The notes beneath the pieces were generated by a model, which saw only the letters and a list, made by a program, of their open reading frames with translations, did not search any database and was not told where the DNA came from. DNA of 64,000 nt, from the NCBI RefSeq assembly GCF_024346715.1, contig NZ_AP024853.1:1767580-1831579 (forward strand), written 5' to 3'. Position 1 is the stretch's first letter; each line of letters begins with the position of its first letter. Source of the DNA: Photobacterium swingsii. GTDB lineage: Bacteria > Pseudomonadota > Gammaproteobacteria > Enterobacterales > Vibrionaceae. Made by a program: the position numbers and the translations under genes. This document shows, piece by piece, positions 35,114-43,908 of this stretch.

Positions 35114-36754
35114 TCAGTTATAACTAATTTCAGTGTCTTGATAGGTGATAGTAGAATAAAGCGGTGCGGATAAATCCAATGTCATATTATCATCGACAGC
35201 CTGTTGATTGCCTTTATGGATAATCACATTCGCGCAGCCTGTATTTCCTTCTTTTATTTTTAACTCAAAATAAATACCGTAGCTTGGATCATAGCCTAGA
35301 GGCTGAAGGGGTTTCTCCCAGGAGATGTCTTTGAGTTGTGACGCCAAAATAGAATCACAGTGCTTATCATTCCATACCTGCATTCCCCAACCGGCAAAGT
35401 CCTCTTCTGGGGCGATCATCATAGCGTCATCGTACATTCTAAAATAAACCAGTGCTGTTTTTTCCAAACCTTCGATGTTAGGTGCTTTCGCTTTTGCACT
35501 CTTTAAATTTGTGTAGAAACGTTGATTGATAAACTTTTCTGGAATCGTATCGACGGCTAACTTGAGGCTTCCGTTTTTGCCGCTAGCCAAATTGATCTCA
35601 TGAGTGTAAGCAAAGTTATGGGTATTGTGCACTAAATTGCCAAATCGGTAGTAGTTCTGCTCCGATGAACTTGGCATCAACTCCAAGCGTAAGTAATCGG
35701 TATCTATAATGTCGTGGCCAAGCAGTTTATAAGTACCAGACTCGATATATTCGTGAGCCTTTGCTTGATTACAGCTCTCGTTATTGGTTACAAGCGTACG
35801 CAGTGTATAGCTGGTTTCATTTAACGACAGTTTGAATGAAGGGCTGTACTCTGTATTGCTATCGCACTGGTATTCATTCTCCCAGTTCCCGTATAACTCG
35901 TTGAGTTTGTAGAAGCTATGGATATTTTTCCATGGACTATCTGATGCGATCGTTATCTTTTCAGGTAAAGGGGCGATGACGTTATTTTCATTTTTGTATT
36001 TATTAAAGCCACTAAGCACAGCAATAAATGGGGTAGAACTGGCAGCGCTAGAACTGGTTACACTATAGTCGGCTAGTTTAACAATACCGATACCAGGTAC
36101 TAGCCATAAACCTTGGTTGATATCTACCGTAGTATTTATCGTGCCATAATCTTGTGTCGTGACAGATATAGAAAGGATAAGACGGTAGCGAATATGTAAG
36201 GCTTCATAGCTGCCAGTAGTGGTTTTAACGGTTTCAGTACCTTTGTATGACCACTCATATGTATACTCACCATATGCTGGCCCGACATTGGGGGATATTT
36301 TTACTTTCATATCATGATAGCCATCACTCCCTTTCATATCGCCAATAACCGCATATTCAGGAAGTAGCAATGCTGGGTTTTCTGATAAATCGACTTCAAC
36401 TTGATAGTCTTTATTGTCGACAGTAACCTGATTGAGTTTGATACGGTCGATATAGACGGCATTATTTTTCTGGCGTAGCGTCTGCTTATATCCGCTGTGA
36501 TCCCATGTTAACTCTACACTTTCTTGGCCGTTATTTTTAATAACATTGCTACTCGACAGCGTGATGCTCTCGCTAGAATCAGCAACATCATAACGCCACA
36601 CTGCGCCACCTTGGGCTGGCAGGTAGGAGTTTGAAAATGCTGTTGATGTGATAGCGGTGGTCGCTGGGGTGGTGCTATCTGTTTTCTCAGAACTGCCGCC
36701 ACAACCAGCAGCGAGACTCACGACTAAGCAGAGCAAAGCCCTTTTAAGATTCAT
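35114..36754 (-). CDS. Lipoprotein of unknown function
   Basis: The signal peptide ends in the lipobox LAAGC (C18) and is followed by a Gly/Ser/Thr-rich linker and about 500 residues with a beta-rich look. Motifs such as YTYEWSYKGTETVKTTTG and GLWLVPGIGIVKLADY recall periplasmic or outer-membrane beta proteins, but I recognise no family. Four or more cysteines occur in the C-terminal half (CDSNTEY, ESCNQ, KHCDS, TGCAN). It stands alone between convergent neighbours. Confidence 0.7.
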   Translation of the reverse strand: MNLKRALLCLVVSLAAGCGGSSEKTDSTTPATTAITSTAFSNSYLPAQGGAVWRYDVADSSESITLSSSNVIKNNGQESVELTWDHSGYKQTLRQKNNAVYIDRIKLNQVTVDNKDYQVEVDLSENPALLLPEYAVIGDMKGSDGYHDMKVKISPNVGPAYGEYTYEWSYKGTETVKTTTGSYEALHIRYRLILSISVTTQDYGTINTTVDINQGLWLVPGIGIVKLADYSVTSSSAASSTPFIAVLSGFNKYKNENNVIAPLPEKITIASDSPWKNIHSFYKLNELYGNWENEYQCDSNTEYSPSFKLSLNETSYTLRTLVTNNESCNQAKAHEYIESGTYKLLGHDIIDTDYLRLELMPSSSEQNYYRFGNLVHNTHNFAYTHEINLASGKNGSLKLAVDTIPEKFINQRFYTNLKSAKAKAPNIEGLEKTALVYFRMYDDAMMIAPEEDFAGWGMQVWNDKHCDSILASQLKDISWEKPLQPLGYDPSYGIYFELKIKEGNTGCANVIIHKGNQQAVDDNMTLDLSAPLYSTITYQDTEISYN

Positions 36755-37283
36755 ATCTACATTCCTTACATTAAAACCACTGAAATACAGGGCAATTCAC
36801 CGTCCTGTTTGGGTGCAAATCCTGTCAGATACCTTGTAATAGTTCACAGCGTAGGTGCTGTATTGAAATGCAATATGTAGATTGGCTTTACTTGTTAAGT
36901 TGTTTTGCGTGAATTAAATATGATTGTTTAGCCAATGAGCAGGTTGCTTTGATAGTGACCGAATTTATTGTGAGCAATGCATTCTTGAGCAAACTTATCT
37001 GCCACGTCAATGAGTTAGGGAGTTCTTACAAGCGGAAATTGACTTTTATCTCACACGGTGGTTAACAATATATGCGTAAGTAGCATATTGGTTACCGCGC
37101 GGTAACATTCAGCTTATTTTTTGAATTGTACGAAATTGGAGATATGTAGGCGGATAGATATAAGAGAGCCATGAGTAATTAAGTCTTTGACAGCCGATGA
37201 ATACAACAAAGCCGACATAAGCCGGCTTTGTTAGTGTGATACATTCAACGCGAATGCTTGATGGTGAGTAGGGGGAGACTGCG
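36755..37283. other. Intergenic region containing the NupC-gene terminator
   Basis: The 529 bases hold the upstream region of the lipoprotein gene and, at 37205-37232, a 10-bp hairpin AACAAAGCCG/CGGCTTTGTT that probably terminates the transporter gene. No further gene or clear element is visible. Confidence 0.5.
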
Positions 37284-38492
37284 TTAAGCCATCATAATGT
37301 TAGCGATCATTGCAGACAGGATACTGACTAAGGTTGAACCATACAGTAAGCGTAAGCCGAAGCGCGCGACAAGGTTACCTTTTTCTTCGTTCACCCCTTT
37401 GACGGCACCTGCAATAATACCGATAGAGCTAAAGTTAGCGAATGACACCAAGAAAATCGAAATTGTACCAATCGTATGGGCAGATAGTGTATCTAGCTGC
37501 TCTTGTAGTGCCATCATAGCGACAAACTCATTCGAAACTAGTTTAGTTGCCATAATACTACCTGCTTGTAGTGCTTCGCTGGCTGGAATACCCATCAACC
37601 AAGCAACAGGGTAAAAGACGTAACCAATCAGATCTTGGAAGCTAATACCCAGTGCAACCGTAAAGCCCTTGTTGATCATGGCAATCAGTGAAATAAAGCC
37701 AATCAGCATTGCTGCAACGATTACGGCGACTTTAAAGCCTGTTAGGATATATTCGCCAAGCATTTCAAAGAAAGTAACGCGCTCGCCTTCTGCTTCTGCC
37801 ACCATATCATCAAAGTTTTCTTCTGCTTCATGATCGTATGGATTGATGATAGACAGAATAATGAAGGTGCTAAACATGTTTAAAAATAGCGCCGCAACCA
37901 CATATTTGGGTGCGATTAGCTGCATGTAAGAACCAACAATCGACATAGATACAGTCGACATCGCCGTTGCTGCTAAGGTGTACATACGACGCTCGGACAT
38001 TTTGCCTAAAATAGCTTTGTAGGTAATAAAGTTTTCAGATTGGCCAACCATCAAGGCGCTGATGGCATTGAAAGATTCTAGCTTGCCCATACCATTAATT
38101 TTCGAGAGTAAGTAACCAATGGCGCTGATCACAATAGGAAGCACTTTAATATGCTGTAAAATACCGATTAGTGCAGAAATAAAGACAATAGGCATTAAGA
38201 CTTGTAAGAAGAAGTCGAAACCCCCTTCATTAATTAGCCCACCAAAGACGAAATTCGTCCCTTCTGCGGCAAAAGCCATTAGGCCGTTAAAACCTTCAGC
38301 GAACTCGGTAACGATACCTGTACCCGCAGATGAATTGAGTAAGAAGTAAGCTACGCTCATTTCAATAACGAGTAGCTGGATGATATAGCGGAGTTTAATG
38401 TTTTTACGATCTTTACTCGCTAATAATGCAAGAACGGCGACGACGGCAAGACCAAAGATAAAATGTAAGTAGGGCATGGGTGTATGTACCAT
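37284..38492 (-). CDS. NupC-family nucleoside transporter
   Basis: Concentrative nucleoside transporters import nucleosides with protons or sodium. The 402 residues form about ten membrane segments with the family motifs GQSENFITYKAIL, TAMSTVSMSIVGSYM, TKLVSNEFVAMMAL and FANFSSIGIIAGAVKG. Length and motifs match NupC/NupX. The start at 38492 has GAGA about ten bases upstream. It is a single-gene unit. Confidence 0.93.
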   Translation of the reverse strand: MVHTPMPYLHFIFGLAVVAVLALLASKDRKNIKLRYIIQLLVIEMSVAYFLLNSSAGTGIVTEFAEGFNGLMAFAAEGTNFVFGGLINEGGFDFFLQVLMPIVFISALIGILQHIKVLPIVISAIGYLLSKINGMGKLESFNAISALMVGQSENFITYKAILGKMSERRMYTLAATAMSTVSMSIVGSYMQLIAPKYVVAALFLNMFSTFIILSIINPYDHEAEENFDDMVAEAEGERVTFFEMLGEYILTGFKVAVIVAAMLIGFISLIAMINKGFTVALGISFQDLIGYVFYPVAWLMGIPASEALQAGSIMATKLVSNEFVAMMALQEQLDTLSAHTIGTISIFLVSFANFSSIGIIAGAVKGVNEEKGNLVARFGLRLLYGSTLVSILSAMIANIMMA

Positions 38493-38747
38493 TTGTGATT
38501 ATTCTCAAATTCTATGTGTATGCTCCCATCTGAATTACCTCTTTAGGGTGACTTGAATCTCATTTATTGAACTGGTTTGTATTGATTTTTTAGCTGATAA
38601 CTAATTGTGTTGAAAGGATTTTAAGAAATTTTATTCATGCTTATCTAAATAAATTGCACAAGCATTAATAATGAAACCTGATTTTCGATGAATGGAGCAT
38701 GCTTAAGGTGAATGTGTTGAATAGGGTATTGGCAAGAGCAATAAAAT

Positions 38748-38775
38748 GCCCTTCACAACAAATGTTATGAAGGGC
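38748..38775 (-). terminator. Terminator of the pyrophosphatase-like gene
   Basis: An 8-bp stem GCCCTTCA/TGAAGGGC extended by further pairing past one mismatch is followed on the minus strand by ATTTTATT. The rest of 38493-38798 shows nothing beyond the nupC-like promoter region. Confidence 0.75.
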
Positions 38776-38798
38776 GTTGGGGTATGTGAAATCTGGTA

Positions 38799-39809
38799 TT
38801 AATTTGCTTCTACGGCTTTTTGAATGGCTGGGCCAATTTGACGCTTACGTGATGTCACACCCTCTAGAATTAACCACTTCTCTTGAGATTGTCCTTTAAA
38901 TGCAGCGCTGGCAATCTTTTGATCAGCGCTGTCAATCCATAAAAGGTTGGCACGCTTGTGTTTGGTATCAATTACAGAGAAGAAGAGATGATCTAACCCC
39001 GCTTCTTTTTTATAGGCTTTCATTGCCGCAATAAATTCAGATTTTCTGTCTAACAGTTGTTGAGCTGTAATGGTTTCCGCCACACCAATCCCGACTTTTT
39101 TACCGCCGTAAGCGAAGTTTTTATAATCTAACGTCAGAATATCAGCGGCACTGACATGGCTTAGGTCAGATTTGGCTTCCAGCATTTTTTCGCCAAATGC
39201 GTTGATGTCTTTAATACCTGCAAGTTTCGCTAGTTTCTCTGCATAGCTACGATCGTATTGCGTTGTCGTTGGCGAACGGAACACCATGGTGTCAGATAAA
39301 ATGCCACCTAGTGTTGTACAGGCTATATTAGCGGGAAGATCGATACCAAGTGTTTCAGCATGGTTTGCAAGAATCGTTGCTGCCGATCCCCAAGGGCGAA
39401 TATCAATAGCCGCTACTTGTGTCATGTTTACTGGGTTACCGCCAATAGCGTGGTGATCAACAATAGCGACAATATTCTTTGCATCTATTGAGGAATGAAG
39501 TTGCGTCTGCTGGTTAAAATCCACTAAACCAAATTGTTGAGCTGATACATCTTTCAGTAATTTTGGAGCTGTAGTTTGGCAGTGCTCAAGCACAAAGTGA
39601 CTTTCTGGGTTGATATCTTCAGGAACGGCTGCTGTACCACCATAGATGTGCGCCGCTGCAATAGCTGATGTAACGGTGTCAGTATCAGGACTTAAGTGAC
39701 CCGTCCAAACAAGGTTATCAGTGTTATTTACTTGGGGTGTTGTGAGGTCAAAAGCCATGCTAGATGCGCTGATCATAGAAAGTAGCACAGCGAGGTAACG
39801 TCGTTTCAT
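38799..39809 (-). CDS. Exported family II (DHH) inorganic pyrophosphatase-like protein
   Basis: Family II pyrophosphatases use manganese to split pyrophosphate. Here the catalytic motifs are GHLSPDTD (H38, D42, D44), LVDFNQ (D97, but the usual H of LVDHNE is F), IVDHHA (D118, H119, H120), LSDT (D173) and SRKRQIGP near the end. All the metal ligands appear kept. A signal peptide (MKRRYLAVLLSMISASSMAF) is present, so the protein is probably periplasmic, which is unusual for this cytosolic family. Length 336 fits. Confidence 0.85.
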   Translation of the reverse strand: MKRRYLAVLLSMISASSMAFDLTTPQVNNTDNLVWTGHLSPDTDTVTSAIAAAHIYGGTAAVPEDINPESHFVLEHCQTTAPKLLKDVSAQQFGLVDFNQQTQLHSSIDAKNIVAIVDHHAIGGNPVNMTQVAAIDIRPWGSAATILANHAETLGIDLPANIACTTLGGILSDTMVFRSPTTTQYDRSYAEKLAKLAGIKDINAFGEKMLEAKSDLSHVSAADILTLDYKNFAYGGKKVGIGVAETITAQQLLDRKSEFIAAMKAYKKEAGLDHLFFSVIDTKHKRANLLWIDSADQKIASAAFKGQSQEKWLILEGVTSRKRQIGPAIQKAVEAN

Positions 39810-40009
39810 AATTTAATCCATTATTGTTTTCGCTGTGATTCATAGTGATAGAGACATATGAGCGCACATAATGGCATTTGTATGTTCTGCGAGTGAAATC
39901 AAAACAATAGCCTGACTAAAATAGGAAATAAGACTAGTTTGACTAACTCTATTAATATTTACTTACGCTTCTCTTTAGTGAATAGATTATTTACTGGAAG
40001 GATAATTCA

Positions 40010-40034
40010 CTGTAATGCTGTTATAGCATTACAG
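40010..40034. terminator. Perfect 10-bp hairpin after the FMN reductase gene
   Basis: CTGTAATGCT pairs with AGCATTACAG around GTTAT. It lies just downstream of the minus-strand FMN reductase gene; the T tail is weak, so it may be a terminator or an mRNA stabiliser. Confidence 0.5.
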
Positions 40035-40062
40035 CGAGATCATTGTTGAATAAGCAGTAAAA

Positions 40063-40587
40063 TTAGCTAAGCTGGGCAACGGCCGATTTAAGTTGATCTA
40101 GAATCTCGGGGTTCGTTACTGTACCTGTCGCAGGATCAAAGTTGTCGTAAAAACTTGGTACAGAGAGCTGAGCTTTAACTTCCCCTGCAAAGTATGGCGC
40201 TGATCCTGCTGCCGCCGCTAACACACTACTCGCACCACCAGGGCCAGGGGAAGTCGCAAGTAACAGCATAGGTTTACCTTGGAATACTTTTTGATCGATA
40301 CGCGATGTCCAATCAAACAGGTTTTTGTAGGCCGCGGTGTAAGAGCCGTTATGTTCAGCAAATGACACAATTAATGCATCTGCTTCACCAATCTTTTTAA
40401 AGAAAGCTTGTGCAAGCGCAGGCTGTCCCAGTTCTTGTTCGCGCTCCATGCTGAAAAGAGGCATTTCGTAATCGTTGATGTCTAAGATTTCAACTTCAGC
40501 GCCTTCAACGAATTGGCTGGCCGCCGTGACTAACTGTTTGTTGATTGATTGCTTACTGTTTGTTGCTGCAAATGCTAATACTTTCAT
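40063..40587 (-). CDS. NADPH-dependent FMN reductase-family protein
   Basis: The flavodoxin-like fold is shown by FAATNSKQSINKQL at the N-terminus (phosphate/FMN loop), AEHNGSYTAAYKNLFDW (about 78-94) and LLLATSPGPGGASSVL. This family includes quinone, chromate and nitro reductases. Two adjacent ATGs exist; the second, six bases after AAGGA, is used here (174 residues). The VOC-protein gene upstream is 64 bases away and both may be controlled by the divergent LysR gene. Confidence 0.88.
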   Translation of the reverse strand: MKVLAFAATNSKQSINKQLVTAASQFVEGAEVEILDINDYEMPLFSMEREQELGQPALAQAFFKKIGEADALIVSFAEHNGSYTAAYKNLFDWTSRIDQKVFQGKPMLLLATSPGPGGASSVLAAAAGSAPYFAGEVKAQLSVPSFYDNFDPATGTVTNPEILDQLKSAVAQLS

Positions 40588-40653
40588 CATGATTCCTTAA
40601 AATTCTAATTCTATGTATTGGATGTTGAGCATTGTTACTCTAAGTCACGCTGA

Positions 40654-41076
40654 CTAGTTGAATGCATTTAATCCAGTATATTCAATAAATTCGATAACGT
40701 TACGATCAGGGTCTCGAATAAATACTGACTCACCGGTTGGATGGCGCATCGGACCACCGCTAAGCGGTATGTTATGGCTTGCTAAATGTTTTAGTGCTTC
40801 AGCTAAGTCTGAGACTTCAATCGCAACATGGGTATAACCTGTGTGTTTCGTTTCAACATCCATTAATTGATTTGTACTGTCACCTTGTGCGGCATTCAAA
40901 ATCAGATTGATATTAATGCCTGCAGGGTGCTCAATAATGGCGACGGGCTCTGGTCCACTTGGTCCTGTGATGTATTCAAAGCCTAGCTTGCTATAAAAGT
41001 CTCGAGCAGTAATGAAGTCTCTCACTCGCAAGCCAATATGATTAACACGCGTTATTTCTTTCATCGTCGCCGCCAT
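40654..41076 (-). CDS. VOC-family (glyoxalase-like) protein
   Basis: The fold's paired beta-alpha units are seen in VNHIGLRVRDFITARDFYSKLGF and TGYTHVAIEVSDLAEALKHL, with metal-ligand-like H in NHIGL and THVAI and E in RNVIEFIEY. Members act as glyoxalases, dioxygenases or resistance proteins. The start is uncertain; a second ATG lies four codons in. It is divergent from the LysR gene at 41248. Confidence 0.87.
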   Translation of the reverse strand: MAATMKEITRVNHIGLRVRDFITARDFYSKLGFEYITGPSGPEPVAIIEHPAGININLILNAAQGDSTNQLMDVETKHTGYTHVAIEVSDLAEALKHLASHNIPLSGGPMRHPTGESVFIRDPDRNVIEFIEYTGLNAFN

Positions 41077-41247
41077 CTGTTATGTTGCCGATGAAGTAAC
41101 TATAAATTACAACTCAGAATTCATTAATAGCTACACTGTGGATGTATTGTTTCCAAATAACTGTTAATCCTTCATCATAGGGAATAGAGTAGGGCGTGGT
41201 GGATCTGATTATTGGTTCCAGTTTGCATAAGCGAGGCGGGGAAAATA

Positions 41248-42165
41248 ATGGCGTTTAATGCACATTTACTTGATGGAATGATAATTTTTGTTGAAGTGGT
41301 TAACAGTGGCAGCTTTACTAAGGCGGCAGACAATAGTGGGCACTCAACGTCTTACATCAGCAAAGAAATCAATAAGCTGGAAGAGCGGTTAGGTGTACGT
41401 TTGCTGCATCGAACAACGCGATCATTGAGTTTGACGTCAGAAGGGGAGATTTACTTTCAGCAATGCCAGCAATTACTCTTCGATGCAGAACAAGCAGAAT
41501 TAGCGATGACGGGTGGGCAGGTTGAGCCACGAGGTTTATTACGCATTTCATGTCCGATTAGCTTGGGTATTTCTCGGGTTCGCCCTGTAGTGGCTAAATA
41601 TATGGCGCAGTACCCTGAGGTAAATTTAGAGCTGGATCTGAATGATCGCCGAGTCGATATGGTTGCTGAAGGGTTCGATCTTTTAATTAGAGCATCTGCT
41701 AACATTGAAGATTCAAGCTTAATCTGCCGCCCTATTTTTCAGTCGCATAGTATTACGTTGGCTTCACCTGAGTATCTTAAACGTTATGGTACACCCTCAC
41801 ACCCAAGCGATTTAGCGAATCACCGCTGTATCAGTTATAGCAATTTGAAAACCCCGAATGTGTGGCAGTTCACCGACCAAGATAATCAACATCACTCGGT
41901 TCAAGTACAAAGCAAAGTGCTGACGAACAGTTCTGAGATGGAGTTAGGTCTGTGCCTTGCGGGTCAGGGGATAACGCGGTTGCCTAAATTTAACCTAGGA
42001 TCGGAGATAGAGCGAGGGTTACTCATTCCTTTGTTTACTGACTTTAAATTGCAAACCATCAATGTGTATATGATGTATCCAAGCCGTAAGCATATGTCAT
42101 CAAAGGTAAGAAGCTTTATTGATTTTATACTGCACGAATTAGGTGATAGCGCGGACAGAAAATAA
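41248..42165 (+). CDS. LysR-family transcriptional regulator (AaeR/CrgA-like)
   Basis: The helix-turn-helix (SFTKAADNSGHSTSYISKEINKLEERLG region, residues about 20-47) and the substrate-binding domain are typical of LysR proteins near the AaeR/CrgA/DsdC group, which often regulate divergent reductases or efflux genes. I start at the ATG at 41248 with GGGGA upstream, 305 residues; the longer frame from 41212 adds 12 residues. It is divergent from the VOC and FMN reductase genes and is their likely regulator. Confidence 0.88.
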   Translation: MAFNAHLLDGMIIFVEVVNSGSFTKAADNSGHSTSYISKEINKLEERLGVRLLHRTTRSLSLTSEGEIYFQQCQQLLFDAEQAELAMTGGQVEPRGLLRISCPISLGISRVRPVVAKYMAQYPEVNLELDLNDRRVDMVAEGFDLLIRASANIEDSSLICRPIFQSHSITLASPEYLKRYGTPSHPSDLANHRCISYSNLKTPNVWQFTDQDNQHHSVQVQSKVLTNSSEMELGLCLAGQGITRLPKFNLGSEIERGLLIPLFTDFKLQTINVYMMYPSRKHMSSKVRSFIDFILHELGDSADRK

Positions 42166-42235
42166 TACGGTATGTTCAGATATCGTTCATCTTTGTTCAG
42201 TTAGTCTGAAAGAACATAAAGAAGAGGCATAGACG

Positions 42236-42472
42236 ATGAAGAATATTTTGACTGGTATTGCGGCACTGATTGTAGGTGCATTTACATTGATTATGGCAAC
42301 GGTAATGGGTCTTTTCATTAGTGTTGCAGCCTTACTTACAACACCATTCATCAAACGTAAATTTGCTTACGCCCACGCGGAAACCCGATTTAACCGCGGC
42401 CAGATGCACACAGCACATCAAGGTAGTAGTAATGTAATTGATGGTGAGTACGAAGATATTAGCCGCCGTTAG
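42236..42472 (+). CDS. Small membrane protein of unknown function
   Basis: This 78-residue protein has one long or two short hydrophobic stretches (ILTGIAALIVGAFTLIMATVMGLFISVAALL region, residues about 4-35) and a charged tail ending in EYEDISRR. GAAGAGG lies upstream of the ATG. No family is recognised. An IS3 element inserted 57 bases after its stop may have separated it from whatever followed. Confidence 0.65.
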   Translation: MKNILTGIAALIVGAFTLIMATVMGLFISVAALLTTPFIKRKFAYAHAETRFNRGQMHTAHQGSSNVIDGEYEDISRR

Positions 42473-42557
42473 TACGGTAACGGCTCAATAGAGCGCCTGA
42501 CACAAGTTGATATACTGGTGCATACAGGCTGTCTCGTCCTAAAATACGTTGACGATT

Positions 42558-43373
42558 TTAGTAAGCCAGTAACGCAAGTTGCTGGCTTTTTTCATGCATT
42601 TTATTTGGCGTATCCATGCCAAGGCTAAGATGCGGCCTCATTTCGTTATACGTATATATAGACTCTTCAACAAGCGTTTTTAACTCGTTAAGACCTTTGC
42701 ACTGAGTAAGCAAGAACTCTTGCTTGAGGATACCATTGACCCGCTCAGCTAACGCGTTTTGGTAACAGTCATATCCATCCGTCATTGATGGTATTATGCC
42801 ATGCTTTTTAAGCTTCTCTTGATAAAGGCTAGAGCAATACTGAAGTCCTCTATCTGAATGATGGATTGTCGCATGACGATAACATCGAGTCTTTAGCGTC
42901 ATATCTAAAGCCTTCACAACATCACTCGCTTTCATTTCATTACTGACTTCATACCCCATAATTTTACGACTGAAGGCATCGGTAACTAATGATAAGTAGT
43001 GAACACCCTCGCTCGACTGAACATAAGTGATGTCGCTCACCAGAACCTCTTCTGGTTTTGACGGAACGACTTCTTTTAGCAAGTTCGGATGTTTTTTCAT
43101 CCAGTGCCTGCTGTTCGTTGTTTTGGTGTAACTCCGTTTCGGCTTAACGAGTAAGCGTTCTTCTCTGAGGTAATTAAACAAAGCATCACGACCAAGTTTT
43201 ATTCCCTTGGCTATCAGCTTAGGTTTCAGTAAGAAATAGAGCTTACGAGTTCCTAGTCGAGGCATGAAGCGTCTTAGTTCCAGTACCATTCCTCTCACAG
43301 GAGCAAGCTCAGCCTGACGAGTTGCCTCACGCTTTTCTCTCTGATAGACACATTGACGAGATATATCGAGCAA
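42558..43373 (-). CDS. IS3-family transposase OrfB (DDE)
   Basis: OrfB carries the catalytic DDE triad of IS3-type integrases: D in LVSDITYVQ, D in HHSDRGLQYCS and E in NALAERVNGILKQE. The 271-residue frame shown starts at a TTG but the open frame continues upstream to the OrfA overlap, so the natural product is the OrfAB fusion made by -1 frameshifting. In that reading the N-terminus begins KERKVSLSKACSLLDIS, which looks like the usual OrfB start. Confidence 0.92.
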   Translation of the reverse strand: MLDISRQCVYQREKREATRQAELAPVRGMVLELRRFMPRLGTRKLYFLLKPKLIAKGIKLGRDALFNYLREERLLVKPKRSYTKTTNSRHWMKKHPNLLKEVVPSKPEEVLVSDITYVQSSEGVHYLSLVTDAFSRKIMGYEVSNEMKASDVVKALDMTLKTRCYRHATIHHSDRGLQYCSSLYQEKLKKHGIIPSMTDGYDCYQNALAERVNGILKQEFLLTQCKGLNELKTLVEESIYTYNEMRPHLSLGMDTPNKMHEKSQQLALLAY

Positions 43374-43393
43374 TGAGCAAGCTTTACTTAAGC

Positions 43394-43801
43394 TTACTTT
43401 CCTCTCTTTTTGAAGGCTTCTTGCTCCTTCGCTATATACTTTTTTCTTAGCGACATCCCATGCTCAGCGTCAAGAATATCGACAACTCTGTTGAGAAGAA
43501 GACATCTAAGGCGTTCATCTTCGAGCTCTTGTTCAAGTCGTTTTATTTTCTGGGCCGGCGTTTCATTCGCTCTTGGTGACTTTGGCATCGTGTTCTTCCT
43601 TGGACAGGTAGTCCAATCCAATTTTCCATGCTTTCTTAACCAAGTAAGAACGGTCGAACGACCTTGTATGCCGTAAATTGATTGGGCTTGTTTATAGGTC
43701 ATGTCGCCTTTTTCGATGGCGTCTACAACCTGTAATTTAAAGCCTAGTGTGTAATCACGCTGAGTGCGCTTAACGTAGTGTTTATTTGGAATGGTCATCA
43801 T
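43394..43801 (-). CDS. IS3-family OrfA (DNA-binding)
   Basis: The 135-residue basic protein has a helix-turn-helix in YTLGFKLQVVDAIEKGDMTYKQAQSIYG followed by a leucine-zipper-like segment (KIKRLEQELEDERLRCLLLN). It binds the element ends and is the N-terminal half of the OrfAB transposase. Confidence 0.9.
   Translation of the reverse strand: MMTIPNKHYVKRTQRDYTLGFKLQVVDAIEKGDMTYKQAQSIYGIQGRSTVLTWLRKHGKLDWTTCPRKNTMPKSPRANETPAQKIKRLEQELEDERLRCLLLNRVVDILDAEHGMSLRKKYIAKEQEAFKKRGK
43406..43411 (-). other. Probable -1 programmed frameshift site
   Basis: On the minus strand the orfA end reads TTC-AAA-AAG-AGA. The A-AAG slip in AAAAAG would shift the ribosome by -1 into orfB, whose frame is open from here (K-E-R-K-V-S). 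This is the standard IS3 mechanism for making the OrfAB transposase. Confidence 0.7.
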
Positions 43802-43851
43802 TAGTCCTCAATGTGTAAACACATTTCAGGACGGGACAGGCAATGAATTAA

Positions 43852-43880
43852 AAAAGCCCGCTATTTTTTAGCGGGCTTTT
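43852..43880 (-). terminator. Terminator of rhlE
   Basis: A stem AAAAGCCCGCTA/TAGCGGGCTTTT with a short T loop follows the rhlE stop on the minus strand. It is separated from the IS right end by only 13 bases, so the IS inserted just beyond it. Confidence 0.8.
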
Positions 43881-43908
43881 GCATTTTTGCTTACGCGTTT
43901 TTGTTACG

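Larger units (their letters stand above)
42530..43838 (-). mobile_element. IS3-family insertion sequence, complete
   Basis: The 1309-bp element has imperfect terminal inverted repeats at 42530-42553 and 43815-43838 (19 of 24 matched), beginning TG and ending CA as in IS3 elements. It is flanked by a 3-bp GGC target duplication (42527-42529 and 43839-43841). It carries orfA and orfB on the minus strand in frames offset by -1. It lies between the small membrane-protein gene and rhlE and appears intact. I cannot name the element. Confidence 0.9.

Noticed and set aside
36780..36840. Possible riboswitch-like segment before the lipoprotein gene
   Set aside because: There is a weak 5-bp hairpin and GGTGCAAATCC, but no conserved riboswitch core could be aligned.
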